From: Actinomadura parmotrematis
GTDB lineage: Bacteria; Actinomycetota; Actinomycetes; Streptosporangiales; Streptosporangiaceae
Direction: 5' to 3'
DNA: 64,000 bases
Assembly (NCBI RefSeq): GCF_019458805.1
Contig: NZ_JAIBOA010000003.1
Location: 372,001 to 436,000, forward strand
This document shows positions 1 to 8,348 of the stretch, piece after piece. The notes below the pieces were generated by a model. The model searched no databases and was not told the DNA's origin. It was given only the letters and a program-made list of their open reading frames with translations. Each line of letters starts with the position of its first letter. Within the stretch, counting starts at the first letter, position 1. The translations under genes were made by a program, and so were the position numbers.

Positions 1-1166
1 TCGGCCACTGCCGCTACTCCACGACCGGCTCGCCGACCTGGGAGAACGCCCAGCCGACGTTCCGGTCCAACGACCACGGCGGGCTCGCCCTCACGCACAA
101 CGGCAACCTGATCAACACCCCCGAGCTCGCCGCCCGGCTGAACGCCCGCGACCTCACCGCGACGAGCGACACCGAGGTGCTCACCGCGCTGCTGTCCTCG
201 CACGGCGGCGGCCCGCTCGCGGCCGCCCGGGAGATCCTGCCGATCACCCGCGGCGCCTACTCGCTGGTCTTCATGGACGAGGGCGTGCTCTACGCCGCCC
301 GCGACCCCGAGGGCATCCGCCCGCTGGTGCTCGGCCGGTGGGAGGACAGCGGCTGGGCGGTGGCCTCCGAGACCGCCGCCCTGGACATCGTCGGCGCCCG
401 GTTCGTCCGCGAGATCGAGCCCGGCGAGCTCGTCGCGATCGACGGCGACGGGGTGCGCTCGGAGCGGTTCGCCGAGGCCCGCCCGAAGGGCTGCCTATTC
501 GAGTACGTCTACCTCGCCCGCCCCGACACCACGATCGCCGGCACCGTCGTGCAGGCGTCCCGGGTGGAGGTCGGCCGCCGGCTCGCGCGCGAGCACCCGG
601 TCGAGGCCGACATGGTCATCCCGACGCCCGAGTCGGGCACGCCCGCCGCGATCGGCTACGCCGAGGCGTCCGGGATCCCCTACGGGCAGGGCCTGGTCAA
701 GAACTCCTACGTCGGCCGGACGTTCATCCAGCCGTCCCAGACGATCCGCCAGCTCGGCATCCGGCTGAAGCTGAACCCGCTGCGCGAGGCCATCGCCGGC
801 AAGCGCCTGGTGGTGGTGGACGACTCGATCGTGCGCGGCAACACCCAGCGGCAGGTCGTCGCGCTGCTCCGCGACGCGGGCGCCGCCGAGGTGCACGTGC
901 GGATCTCCAGCCCGCCGGTGTCCTGGCCGTGCTTCTACGGCATCGACTTCGCCACCCGCGCCGAGCTGATCGCCGGCCGGCTGGACGTCGAGGGCATCCG
1001 CGCCTCGATCGGCGCCGACTCGCTCGGCTTCGTCTCGCTGGACGAGCTGATCGACGCGACCCGCATCCCCAAGGAGCGGCTCTGCCGCGCCTGCTTCGAC
1101 GGCGTCTACCCGATCCCGGTCGGCGAGGCGGCCCGCGGCAAGTACCTGCTGGAGCCCGTACGGTGA
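1..1166 (+). CDS. purF: Amidophosphoribosyltransferase PurF, N-terminus cut by the window edge
   Basis: Catalyses the first committed step of purine synthesis, making 5-phosphoribosylamine from PRPP and glutamine in the cytoplasm. The reading frame is open from base 3. The glutaminase domain enters with GHCRYSTTGS, so the N-terminal nucleophilic Cys lies outside the window. The PRTase domain has the PRPP loop VVVDDSIVRGNT near base 810. Four Cys sit where the B. subtilis-type enzyme binds its [4Fe-4S] cluster (KGCLF, WPCFYG and the two Cys of LCRAC), so this should be the oxygen-sensitive cluster form. The stop overlaps the purM start (GTGA), indicating translational coupling. Confidence 0.97.
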   Translation, partial: GHCRYSTTGSPTWENAQPTFRSNDHGGLALTHNGNLINTPELAARLNARDLTATSDTEVLTALLSSHGGGPLAAAREILPITRGAYSLVFMDEGVLYAARDPEGIRPLVLGRWEDSGWAVASETAALDIVGARFVREIEPGELVAIDGDGVRSERFAEARPKGCLFEYVYLARPDTTIAGTVVQASRVEVGRRLAREHPVEADMVIPTPESGTPAAIGYAEASGIPYGQGLVKNSYVGRTFIQPSQTIRQLGIRLKLNPLREAIAGKRLVVVDDSIVRGNTQRQVVALLRDAGAAEVHVRISSPPVSWPCFYGIDFATRAELIAGRLDVEGIRASIGADSLGFVSLDELIDATRIPKERLCRACFDGVYPIPVGEAARGKYLLEPVR

Positions 1167-2206
1167 GCACCTCCCCCACCACCTCCTACGCGGCCGCCGG
1201 CGTCGACATCGCCGCGGGCGAGCGCGCCGTCGAGCTGATGAAGTCCCGCGTCGCGCGCTCCCGGCGCCCCGAGGTCGTCGACGACGCCTCGGGGTTCGCC
1301 GGGCTGTTCGACGCCTCGGCGCTCCTGCGCTACCGGCGGCCGCTGCTCGCGACGTCCACCGACGGCGTCGGCACGAAGGTCGACCTGGCCCGCCGCCTCG
1401 GCGTCTACGACACCGTCGGCCACGACCTGGTCGGCATGGTCCTGGACGACCTGGCGGTGTGCGGCGCCGAGCCGCTGTTCATGACCGACTACATCGCCTG
1501 CGGCAAGGTCGTGCCCGAGCGGATCGCCGACATCGTCGGCGGCATCGCCGACGCCTGCGCGCTCGCCGGCGCCGCCCTGGTCGGCGGCGAGACCGCCGAG
1601 CACCCCGGGCTGCTCGGGCCCGACGAGTTCGACCTCGCGGGCGCCGGCACCGGCGTCGTCGAGGCGGACGCCCTGCTCGGCCCCGAGCGGGTCCGGGCGG
1701 GCGACGCGGTGATCGCGATGGCGTCGTCGGGCATCCACTCCAACGGCTACTCCCTGGTCCGCCACATCCTGGCGAACAGCGACCTGGCGCTGGAGTCGTC
1801 CCCCGCCGAGCTCGGCGGCCGCACCCTCGGCGAGGAGCTGCTCACCCCGACCCGCATCTACGCCAAGGACTGCCTGGCGCTCGCCGCGACCGGCACCGTC
1901 CGGGCGTTCGCGCACATCACCGGCGGCGGCCTGGCGGCCAACCTGGCCCGCTCGCTGCCCGCCACCGCGGACGCGGTCCTGGAGCGCGGCTCCTGGACGG
2001 TCCCGCCGCTGTTCACCCTCCTCGGCGAGCACGGCGGCGTGCCGCGGGCCGAGCTGGACAAGACGTTCAACCTCGGCGTCGGCATGGCCGCGATCGTGGC
2101 GCCGGACGCCGCCGACGCGGCGCTGCGGCTGCTGGCGGAGCGCGGCGTCCCGTCCTGGGTCCTCGGCGAGATCGTCCCGGGCGCGGGGAACGCGAACCTG
2201 GCCTAG
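1163..2206 (+). CDS. purM: Phosphoribosylformylglycinamidine cyclo-ligase PurM
   Basis: AIR synthetase, converting FGAM to aminoimidazole ribotide with ATP in the de novo purine pathway. The protein is 347 residues, the usual family length. The ATP and substrate-binding segment STDGVGTKVDLA lies near residue 65, followed by GHDLVGMVLDDLAVCGAEPL, and the C-terminal half carries ITGGGLAANLARSLP. The GTG at 1163 is chosen because it overlaps the purF stop by four bases, the typical coupled arrangement. An upstream extension in this frame would lie inside purF and is rejected. Confidence 0.97.
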   Translation: MSTSPTTSYAAAGVDIAAGERAVELMKSRVARSRRPEVVDDASGFAGLFDASALLRYRRPLLATSTDGVGTKVDLARRLGVYDTVGHDLVGMVLDDLAVCGAEPLFMTDYIACGKVVPERIADIVGGIADACALAGAALVGGETAEHPGLLGPDEFDLAGAGTGVVEADALLGPERVRAGDAVIAMASSGIHSNGYSLVRHILANSDLALESSPAELGGRTLGEELLTPTRIYAKDCLALAATGTVRAFAHITGGGLAANLARSLPATADAVLERGSWTVPPLFTLLGEHGGVPRAELDKTFNLGVGMAAIVAPDAADAALRLLAERGVPSWVLGEIVPGAGNANLA

Positions 2207-2226
2207 CGGTCCGGCGTCCAACCAGC

Positions 2227-2904
2227 ATGATCCACATCCGGCCGCCCGCCCGGCTGCGCCGCTGGGCGGCGCCGCTCGGCGTGGCGGCCGCGCTGGCCCT
2301 GTACGCCGTCCTCGTCCCGCTCGGCTGGGCGTACGCCGACACCGGGCCCTACTGGCGCTCGGCGGCGGACGTCCCCGCGGCGCCCGTCGCGCTGGTGCTC
2401 GGCGCCGGCATCGTCAAGGGCGAGCCGTCCGGGCTCCTCGCCCGCCGCCTGGACCTGGCCGCCGACCTGTACCGGCGCGGCAAGGTGCGGGTGCTGCTCG
2501 TGTCGGGCGACAACCGCACGAAGGACTACGACGAGCCGACCGTCATGCGCGACTACCTGGTGGCGCACGGCATCCCCGCCGCGAAGATCGTCCGAGACTT
2601 CGCCGGGCTCGACACCTGGGACTCCTGCGCCCGCGCCCGCCGGATCTTCGGCGTGCGGGAGCTGACCGTCGTCACCCAGGACTTCCACCTGCCGCGCGCC
2701 GTCGCCCTCTGCCGCGCCGCCGGGATCACCGCCTGGGGCGTCGGCGACGACAGCCTGGACGGCCGCACCCAGCCGACCCTCGCCGGCTACGCCCGCGAGC
2801 CCCTGGCCATGCTGAAGGCGACGGGGAGCCTGGTGCTGCGCCCCGACCCGCGCGTCCTCGGCGCGCCCGAGACGTCCGTCCGGCGCGCCCTGGCCGCCCC
2901 CTGA
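2227..2904 (+). CDS. SanA/YdcF-type DUF218 membrane-anchored protein
   Basis: A 225-residue protein with one N-terminal membrane segment (about residues 16-35, APLGVAAALALYAVLVPLGW) followed by a DUF218 fold. DUF218 landmarks visible are VALVLGAGIVKGEPSGLL, a VLLVSGDN strand-turn, a PTVMRDYLVAHGIP helix and TVVTQDFHLPRA. SanA/YdcF relatives are linked to envelope barrier function, but no reaction is firmly known, so the role in the envelope is inferred. It follows purM after 20 bp and may be cotranscribed with it. A strong hairpin follows the stop. Confidence 0.85.
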   Translation: MIHIRPPARLRRWAAPLGVAAALALYAVLVPLGWAYADTGPYWRSAADVPAAPVALVLGAGIVKGEPSGLLARRLDLAADLYRRGKVRVLLVSGDNRTKDYDEPTVMRDYLVAHGIPAAKIVRDFAGLDTWDSCARARRIFGVRELTVVTQDFHLPRAVALCRAAGITAWGVGDDSLDGRTQPTLAGYAREPLAMLKATGSLVLRPDPRVLGAPETSVRRALAAP

Positions 2905-2922
2905 GCGACGGAGGGGCCGGGA

Positions 2923-2971
2923 ACACGACGACACCGCCCGGATCCTGCGAGACCGGGCGGTGTCGTCGTGT
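2923..2971. terminator. Bidirectional hairpin terminator between the DUF218 and DUF3073 genes
   Basis: Perfect 19-bp stem (2923-2941 with 2953-2971) and an 11-nt loop, placed between two convergent stops. It has no U-tract, as is common in high-G+C actinomycetes. Confidence 0.85.
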
Positions 2972-2982
2972 CCTGCTGCGAG

Positions 2983-3195
2983 CTAGCGGCCCGACGTGCC
3001 TTCCTTGCGGTCGTCGGTGCCGTAGTCGTCGGCGTAGTCGGCGTACTTCTCCGCGAGCTCGTCGTAGTCCTCGCCGGCGGGGGAGTCGCCGGCTCCCAGT
3101 TCGTTCCTCAGGCGGTCGAGATCTGTGCCGCCGCTGTTGTACTTGAGCTGGCGGGCAACCTTCACCTGCTTGGCCTTGGCTCGGCCGCGACCCAT
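2983..3195 (-). CDS. DUF3073 small conserved actinobacterial protein
   Basis: A 70-residue protein starting MGRGRAKAKQVKVARQLKY, the hallmark of the DUF3073 family, with a basic N-terminal half and an acidic Tyr-rich tail (EDYDELAEKYADYADDY). The frame is open upstream to 3279, but family starts are at MGRGRAK, so 3195 is used. It occurs between purM and vdh in Streptomyces (the SCO4088 position). Its function is unknown; the basic N-terminus could suit nucleic acid binding, which is only a guess. Confidence 0.9.
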   Translation of the reverse strand: MGRGRAKAKQVKVARQLKYNSGGTDLDRLRNELGAGDSPAGEDYDELAEKYADYADDYGTDDRKEGTSGR

Positions 3196-3467
3196 TGGCT
3201 CGACCCCCTCGATGGTCAGGGCTTTCGTGGGCCCATCAACGCGCGCGTGTACCACACGAACCGGTGCCTGATGAGCCATGCGTCAGTCACGGATACAACC
3301 GTACCCGTTTTGCGCCCGGCTCGGTACATCGTCAGTACGTGGCGGCACGCTCGTTGCGGAGATGCCCAGTGTATCCACTGATCGCGACTTCACCGACCGG
3401 CGCGACACGGAGCGGGGTGCGGGCCGCTCCGGCCCGCGCCCCGGCCCCGTGCCGGATGTGACGCACG
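3196..3467. other. Intergenic leader of the DUF3073 gene
   Basis: This 272-bp stretch holds no supported gene. It must carry the DUF3073 promoter (reading leftwards) and the 3' side of the dehydrogenase. A locally less G+C-rich patch (3290-3380) is the best promoter candidate; no clear operator is visible. Confidence 0.4.
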
Positions 3468-4550
3468 TTACAGCAGGATGCCGCGCAGCCGTCCGATGTC
3501 GGTCATGCGGCGCTCGGCCAGGCGGTCGGCCGCCACGGCGGGCGGCACGCCCTCCTCGGCGGCCAGCGCGAAGATCCTCAGGGTGGTGTCGTAGATCCCG
3601 GCGGCGCGGGCGCGGGCCCGCTCGAAGTCGAAGCCGCCGATCTCGTCGGCGACCTGGATGACGCCGCCGGCGTTCACCACGTAGTCGGGGGCGTAGAGGA
3701 CGCCGCGGTCGGCGAGGGCCTTCTCGATGCCGGGGTGGGCGAGCTGGTTGTTGGCGGCGCCGCAGACGATCGCCGCCGACAGGGCCGGGACGGTCGCGTC
3801 GTCGAGGGAGCCGCCGAGCGCGCAGGGTGCGTACACGTCCAGGCCGGACGCGATCAGCGCGGCGTTGTCGGCGACGACCTCGACGTCCGGGTGCCGGGAC
3901 CGGACCCGCTCGATCGCGGCCTCGCTGACGTCGCAGAGCACGACCTCGGCGCCGTCCTCGACCAGGTGCTCGACCAGCCGGTGGCCGACCTTGCCGGCGC
4001 CCTCGACGCCGACGCGGCGCCCGCGCAGGGTGGGCGAGCCCCAGACGGTCTCGGCCGCCGCGCGCATGCCCTGGAACACGCCGAACGCGGTGAGGACCGA
4101 CGAGTCGCCGGCGCCGCCGTGCGCGACGGTGCGGCCCGTCACGTACCGCGACTCGCGGGCGATGACGTCCATGTCCTCGCTGAAGGTGCCGACGTCGCAG
4201 GCGGTGTAGTAGCGGCCGCCGAGCGACTGCACGAACCGGCCGTAGGCGCGCAGCAGCGCCTCGGACTTGCCGGTCGCGGGATCGCCGATGATGACGGCCT
4301 TGCCGCCGCCGAGGTCCAGCCCGGCGATGGCGTTCTTGTAGGCCATCCCCTGGGACAGGTTCAGCACGTCGGCGAGCGCCTCGTCCTCCGACCCGTAGGG
4401 GTAGAAGCGGGTGCCGCCGAGGGCGGGGCCGAGGGCCGTGGAGTAGATCGCGATGATCGCGCGCAGGCCGCTGGCCTCGTCCTGGCAGAAGACGACCTGC
4501 TCGTGTCGGGTGCCGTTGCCCTTGTGGGGCGACCCGAAGACATTGGGCAC
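3468..4550 (-). CDS. vdh: Leu/Phe/Val-type amino acid dehydrogenase (valine dehydrogenase homologue)
   Basis: NAD-dependent oxidative deamination of branched-chain amino acids, which in streptomycetes supplies 2-ketoacids for fatty acid and polyketide starters. The protein is 360 residues. The N-terminal catalytic domain contains [19 protein letters not shown] and the catalytic-Lys segment [10 protein letters not shown]. The Rossmann domain has [12 protein letters not shown], and [14 protein letters not shown] lies near the C-terminus. Position next to DUF3073 and upstream of bldC matches Streptomyces vdh (SCO4089). Substrate preference cannot be read with certainty. Two dyads at 4575-4617 lie immediately upstream and could control it. 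Confidence 0.92.
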   Translation of the reverse strand: MPNVFGSPHKGNGTRHEQVVFCQDEASGLRAIIAIYSTALGPALGGTRFYPYGSEDEALADVLNLSQGMAYKNAIAGLDLGGGKAVIIGDPATGKSEALLRAYGRFVQSLGGRYYTACDVGTFSEDMDVIARESRYVTGRTVAHGGAGDSSVLTAFGVFQGMRAAAETVWGSPTLRGRRVGVEGAGKVGHRLVEHLVEDGAEVVLCDVSEAAIERVRSRHPDVEVVADNAALIASGLDVYAPCALGGSLDDATVPALSAAIVCGAANNQLAHPGIEKALADRGVLYAPDYVVNAGGVIQVADEIGGFDFERARARAAGIYDTTLRIFALAAEEGVPPAVAADRLAERRMTDIGRLRGILL

Positions 4551-4574
4551 GGTAGAGGTACCTTTCTCATCCTG

Positions 4575-4617
4575 ACCTGCGGGTATGCAGGTCCTCCCGC
4601 CCCTGCGGGTATGCAGG
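4575..4617. promoter_or_regulatory. Tandem inverted repeats upstream of vdh (possible operators)
   Basis: Two copies of the dyad CCTGC-GGGTAT-GCAGG (4576-4591 and 4602-4617) occur with identical 6-nt centres and a 26-bp period. The first extends to ACCTGC/GCAGGT. They lie 25-67 bp before the vdh start, in the gap left by the recombinase, and look like paired sites for a dimeric repressor. Confidence 0.5.
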
Positions 4618-4618
4618 T

Positions 4619-4675
4619 GCCCCCGCCCCTGGGGGTGTGGGGGCGGGAGCGGGTGTCCTGGTCATGCTACGACCA
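4619..4675. terminator. Hairpins after the recombinase gene
   Basis: Two inverted repeats lie at the recombinase 3' end: a G/C stem of CCCGCCC with GGGCGGG around 4625-4648, and TCCTGGTC-atgctac-GACCAGGA around 4650-4675, the second overlapping the last recombinase codons. They may end recombinase transcription before vdh; alternatively one marks the recombination junction. Confidence 0.4.
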
Positions 4676-6346
4676 GGAGTGACGGCCATCACTACCGTGT
4701 GTACCAGGCGGTACTTCCATCGCTTGATCGCTCCTGTCGCGACCTGCCCGTCGATCCGAGCGAACTCCGCTCGGGCACGTGACCCATGCGTCGCCACCTT
4801 GCACCCGGTAGCTCACCCGCGAGGCGTCGAACCTCCGGGTCCCGGCGGGAGCGCGGGCAACACGCACTTCGGCGAGAACTGAACCGAGGATCGCTCGACG
4901 TCGGGGGCCGGGTTCCGATGCCCAGGCCTCAACGAGTTCCGGTGCTGCAAGGTCCGCTCCGGCCCAAGGAAGAGCGAGGGCGATCTCGTCTTCGACCTCC
5001 CCGAGCCGTTCTTGAGCCACCCTCAGGGCGAGCCGGGTCTCCTGTAGATCTCGTGCAAGTCCTTTGTCGTCGTTGTCGTACACCCCCAGCCGGGCGTTGC
5101 GCGTGACGCGGTCAAGGGTCTTTTGGGCCGCGTTCACGGCGTTGCGTGCGGCGGCGGACTCTTCTGCCTTGCCGGGACGCTCTCTTGCGCTCCATGCTTC
5201 CGCGATAGCCGCCAAAGTGGGCCGGTCATCGGGATTCCGGGGGTCCAGGCGAGTGACGATCTGAGCGGCGATTTCCCAAGCGAGCGACTCGATTCGGTGG
5301 CGGACGATGTTGGACGGCTGCGGGCAGGTTCCGCCTCGTGCGGTCTTGGCGCAGCGGTAGCGAAGACCGCCGCTCACCATCGGTCCAGCGCAACCAGGGC
5401 ATTTCAGCAGGCCGCACAGGTCGGTGTTGGCGACCCCCTGCTTGGCCGCCCGCCTGCTTCCGTGGTGCGCGCGTCCGGTCAGCGCCGCTCGTGCCTCCCT
5501 GACGAGGGCGGGCGGCATCGGCGAGGCACCTGGCGCAAGGATGTTCACAGGGTTTCCCTCGCCGTCCAGGTAGCGATGGACGCCTCCGGCCACGTCGGTG
5601 GTGCTCAAGAAGCCCTCGTAGACCGGATTGTTGATCATTCCGTGGAGGGTTCGGGAGGACCACTCCGCATCCCGCCGGGTACGCGCCCCCTCTGCGTTCA
5701 GCGCTCGCGCGACCGCCATCAGCCCCTTCTGCCCTGCGGCGACCTCTGTGAAGATGCGTTCCACGATCGGCCACTCGTCGGGGTCGCGTTCGATCTTCCG
5801 GTTCTCCGGATCGGCGATGCGCCATCCGTAGGCGGGCTTGCCGACATGTCCGCCTCCGAGCCGGTGCCGGGTCTTGCTCGCTCGGATGCGCTTCGACAGT
5901 TTGTCCGAATACCGTCGCGCGGCGATGAGATGCTTGTCCAGCTCGTGGGCGGCCGTCTCCGGGTCGCGGTAGAGGGCGGAGTCATAGTCGTCCAGCAGCC
6001 CGATGACGCGAAGTTCGCCGCGTGCGACCCGCCGCTTGATGTCCTCGGCGAAGCGCGAGTAGCCGCCCAAGCGGCTCATGCGGTCGATGGCGTGCAGGAT
6101 CAGAACGTGGTATTCGCCGCTGTCGATCGCTGCGAGTGTCGCGTCCCAACCTGCGTGGGCCTTGTCGGTCCAAGCGCTCTCGCTGTCCGAATGCGTCTCC
6201 GCGATCTCTATCCCGAGAGCGCAGGCCCCCTCGCGCATCTCGCGATGCTGATCGTGAGTGCTGATCTCGCCGCGCCCCCGCGGGGCCTGACCCTTGTGGG
6301 ACTTGCGCGCGTAGGCGACGGCAAGTGCGAGGTCCGGCATGCGCAA
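4667..6346 (-). CDS. Large serine recombinase (site-specific integrase)
   Basis: A 559-residue large serine recombinase, cutting and rejoining DNA through a phosphoserine. The resolvase domain starts at LALAVAYARKSHKGQ, with the nucleophile Ser in YARKS and the family DRMSRLGGYSRF motif. The Recombinase domain follows (KPAYGWRI to NNPVYEGFL), then a zinc-ribbon Cys set (CGLLKCPGCAGPM plus later Cys), then a coiled coil near residues 400-460. All core motifs look intact. It has lower G+C and more mixed codon use than every neighbour, and no phage or conjugation genes flank it. It splits the conserved vdh-bldC block, so it is a recent arrival or the residue of an excised element. Confidence 0.93.
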   Translation of the reverse strand: MRMPDLALAVAYARKSHKGQAPRGRGEISTHDQHREMREGACALGIEIAETHSDSESAWTDKAHAGWDATLAAIDSGEYHVLILHAIDRMSRLGGYSRFAEDIKRRVARGELRVIGLLDDYDSALYRDPETAAHELDKHLIAARRYSDKLSKRIRASKTRHRLGGGHVGKPAYGWRIADPENRKIERDPDEWPIVERIFTEVAAGQKGLMAVARALNAEGARTRRDAEWSSRTLHGMINNPVYEGFLSTTDVAGGVHRYLDGEGNPVNILAPGASPMPPALVREARAALTGRAHHGSRRAAKQGVANTDLCGLLKCPGCAGPMVSGGLRYRCAKTARGGTCPQPSNIVRHRIESLAWEIAAQIVTRLDPRNPDDRPTLAAIAEAWSARERPGKAEESAAARNAVNAAQKTLDRVTRNARLGVYDNDDKGLARDLQETRLALRVAQERLGEVEDEIALALPWAGADLAAPELVEAWASEPGPRRRAILGSVLAEVRVARAPAGTRRFDASRVSYRVQGGDAWVTCPSGVRSDRRAGRDRSDQAMEVPPGTHGSDGRHSWS

Positions 6347-6381
6347 CTCCTGGAAAAGAGGGGAGGCGCTACCTTAACACT

Positions 6382-6401
6382 AAGTGAAGTGATGCTCACT
6401 T
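6382..6401. promoter_or_regulatory. Operator-like dyad upstream of the recombinase gene
   Basis: The perfect dyad AAGTGA-TGC-TCACTT (6387-6401) is preceded by another AAGTGA at 6382. It lies 41 bp before the recombinase start in an AT-richer patch, where a repressor of the integrase promoter would bind. The recombinase has a good AGGAG ribosome site just before its ATG. Confidence 0.45.
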
Positions 6402-6516
6402 ATTGCTTATCGACCAGTCCAAGGCGGCGCAGGTCGCCTTGGCGCGGTGCGGCGGGGCGGGCGCGGACGCGGCGAAGGTCTCGGCGCGCCGCCCGGTCTC
6501 GTGTCACCATGCGGGG

Positions 6517-7464
6517 GTGTTTCCGTACGCCGCCTACCTACGGGTATACGAGCCGGTGACCGCGTTCCCCGAGCCGGCCCGGACCCTGTGGACGGCCTAC
6601 GCCGACTCCCGGCGCCGGCCCCGGCGGGCCCACGCCCTCGGTGCCGAGCACGCCGAGGCCGCGCGCCGCCTCGTCGCCGCGCCGCCGGAGGTGGCGCCCG
6701 ACCGGGAGAGCCGGCACGCCTACGTGCGCCGCGACGGCGACATGATCTACATCAGCCCGTGGCAGACCCGGCTGCGCTGCTGGCTCGCCTTCGAGCGGTT
6801 CCGGGCCGAGCAGTCGCGGGCGATGGCGGCGGCGTTCGTGCCGCCGGTCGCGGCCGAGGCGGCGGCGGCCGAGTTCGAGCGCTGGAAGCGCTCGGGCCGC
6901 TCCCTCCGGCCGTTCATCGCGTCGAGCAACTGGCACGTGCCGCTCGCCTGGTTCGTGCCGTTCACCGCCGGCGAGCGCTGCCTGGTGCTCGGCGGGGCGG
7001 CCGCGCCGGGCGCCCCGGGCCCCGCCGCCGCCCCGCAGGTTCCGGAAGCGGCCGCCGACCTGGCACGTCGCGGCCCCGCGACGACCGCTCCGGCGCGTAC
7101 CCTCGTCTATGTCACCGCCATGTCCGAGGCGCGGCGCCGGCTGTCGGCCGCGCTGCCGGTCGTCCGGGCCAACGTGGGGGAGGGCGACGCCGGGCTCGGC
7201 GGCTCCCCGCCGCTCGCGGCCGGCCGCCTGGAGGAGCTGGGGCGGTGGCTGGCGGAGTTCCATCCCGGCGGCCTGGTCGAGCTCGACTACGGCGGCCTGG
7301 TCCACCTGATGGACGACCGCGCCCTGCGGTCCGACGAGTCCGTCGCCGAGACGGCGGTCGCGCTCGCCGCGATGGCGCGCGGCGAGGTGGAGCTGGCGGT
7401 CGCGATGTACAAGCGGCTGCTCGCCCGCTGGCGCCCCGTGCGCGCGCTGGAGAGCGCCAACTGA
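6517..7464 (+). CDS. Conserved actinobacterial hypothetical protein next to bldC
   Basis: About 315 residues from GTG 6517, starting VFPYAAYLRVYEPV. The frame is open to a TTG at 6403, but the upstream residues look like noncoding translation, so the shorter start is preferred. It has no recognisable catalytic motif. It has an N-terminal conserved stretch, a segment DMIYISPWQTRLRCWLAFE, and a C-terminal AMSEARRRLSAALPVVRANV to LVELDYGGLVHLMDD region. Its position between vdh and bldC corresponds to the SCO4090 locus of Streptomyces, so it is a core actinobacterial gene of unknown function. The recombinase insertion lies just upstream and may have displaced its native promoter. Confidence 0.75.
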   Translation: MFPYAAYLRVYEPVTAFPEPARTLWTAYADSRRRPRRAHALGAEHAEAARRLVAAPPEVAPDRESRHAYVRRDGDMIYISPWQTRLRCWLAFERFRAEQSRAMAAAFVPPVAAEAAAAEFERWKRSGRSLRPFIASSNWHVPLAWFVPFTAGERCLVLGGAAAPGAPGPAAAPQVPEAAADLARRGPATTAPARTLVYVTAMSEARRRLSAALPVVRANVGEGDAGLGGSPPLAAGRLEELGRWLAEFHPGGLVELDYGGLVHLMDDRALRSDESVAETAVALAAMARGEVELAVAMYKRLLARWRPVRALESAN

Positions 7465-7789
7465 GCGGCGTCCGGGCGGTGCCGGGGCGGCGTCCGGGCC
7501 CGTCCGGTCGCGCGAACTGAACAAAATTCCCGAAACTCTGCGCGATACGACTATACGTGTAGCTAGAATCACGCAGCGTGACCCAGTGGCCACGGAGCAG
7601 ATCGGGTGGGGCTGACGCCCGCGGGGGTGTTCCGTACCGTCAGGTACTTGCTTGTTGCGTTCAGTGGTGGCAAGGTTACACGTTGTGATGTCATTATGGC
7701 TCTTTCGGGCCATATAGCGACATCGGACGACCACGCGTAAGAAATCGCAGGATCGCTGTCATCGGTCCACGGAGGAGAGGCCGCACATC
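7465..7789. other. bldC promoter and leader region
   Basis: No gene is visible in this 325-bp gap. It is AT-richer than its surroundings (notably 7515-7570, with a TAGAAT-like -10 near 7564), as expected for a developmental promoter. A composite dyad lies at 7687-7724. Confidence 0.55.
7687..7724. promoter_or_regulatory. Composite dyad in the bldC leader
   Basis: GATGTC at 7687 pairs with GACATC at 7719, and inside them TATGGC (7695) pairs with GCCATA (7709) around an 8-nt loop. It is either a two-part operator or a leader RNA hairpin about 65 bp before bldC. Confidence 0.5.
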
Positions 7790-7993
7790 ATGTCAGCACG
7801 TACGCCCGAGGCCGAGCCCCTGTTGACGCCGGCGGAGGTGGCGACGATGTTCCGCGTCGACCCCAAGACCGTCACGCGGTGGGCGAAGGCCGGCAAGCTC
7901 ACGTCCATCCGCACCCTGGGCGGCCACCGCCGCTACCGCGAGGCCGAGGTGCGGGCGCTGCTGGCGGGAATTCCGCAGCAGCGTTCGGAGTAA
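7790..7993 (+). CDS. bldC: Developmental regulator BldC (MerR-type winged helix)
   Basis: A small DNA-binding protein of 67 residues consisting only of a MerR-like winged-helix domain: LLTPAEVATMFRVDPKTVTRWA (helix-turn-helix) and the wing GKLTSIRTLGGHRRYREAEV. In Streptomyces BldC holds back entry into sporulation and binds cooperatively to AT-rich direct repeats without the coiled coil of normal MerR proteins. Length and sequence match that family closely. It has its own long leader with a dyad, and the region after it is strongly structured. Confidence 0.96.
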   Translation: MSARTPEAEPLLTPAEVATMFRVDPKTVTRWAKAGKLTSIRTLGGHRRYREAEVRALLAGIPQQRSE

Positions 7994-8348
7994 CGCACCC
8001 CGGCCGGCGGATACCGCGCAGATCCCGCCGGTCCTCGGGGATGCGCACACGGGGGGCGGTCAGGAGGCCGCTGAACCCCCGGGCACGCCGGTGTCGCATT
8101 GATCCGGCGCCCGCCGGGGCGGTTCAGGGGTCTCCTGAACGAGGGGCCGGGACCACGATCATCCGAGAATCGCGGTCCCGGGCCGTTCACCGTCTGTTCG
8201 GATGTCCCGTTCGCAGCCACGCGCCCTAGTCCTGGGCGGGTGGACGCGAGCGGGACATTCGCGCGCCTGGAGGTAAGGCACTTCCATCCCCGGAGTGCGG
8301 GCGCGCGCCGGGGCGTCACGGACCGTGACGGTCCCGGGCGGCCGGCGG
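7994..8348. other. Structured noncoding region downstream of bldC
   Basis: This 355-bp gap holds a series of hairpins and no supported gene. GTTCAGG/CCTGAAC is at 8122-8140. A GGGACC-a-CGAT/ATCG-c-GGTCCC stem is at 8149-8179. A 13-bp stem (8202-8214 with 8246-8258, one wobble) encloses CGCCC/GGGCG. A 16-nt segment near 8060 is an imperfect inverted copy of 8122-8137. This could be bldC terminators, a long 3' UTR or an sRNA. Confidence 0.5.
8145..8184. terminator. Hairpin, probable bldC or TetR terminator
   Basis: A stem of 10 of 11 paired bases (GGGACCaCGAT with ATCGcGGTCCC) with outer GGCC/GGCC pairing and a 9-nt loop. It lies between the convergent bldC and TetR genes. Confidence 0.5.

Noticed and set aside
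6403..6516. Upstream extension of the bldC-neighbour protein to TTG 6403
   Set aside because: The extra residues show no protein-like pattern and overlap the recombinase control dyad region; GTG 6517 begins the conserved part.
4550..6520. A tRNA gene or tRNA-derived att site for the recombinase
   Set aside because: No tRNA arms, anticodon loop or TTCGA-type T-loop are visible on either side, and no convincing direct repeat flanks the gene.
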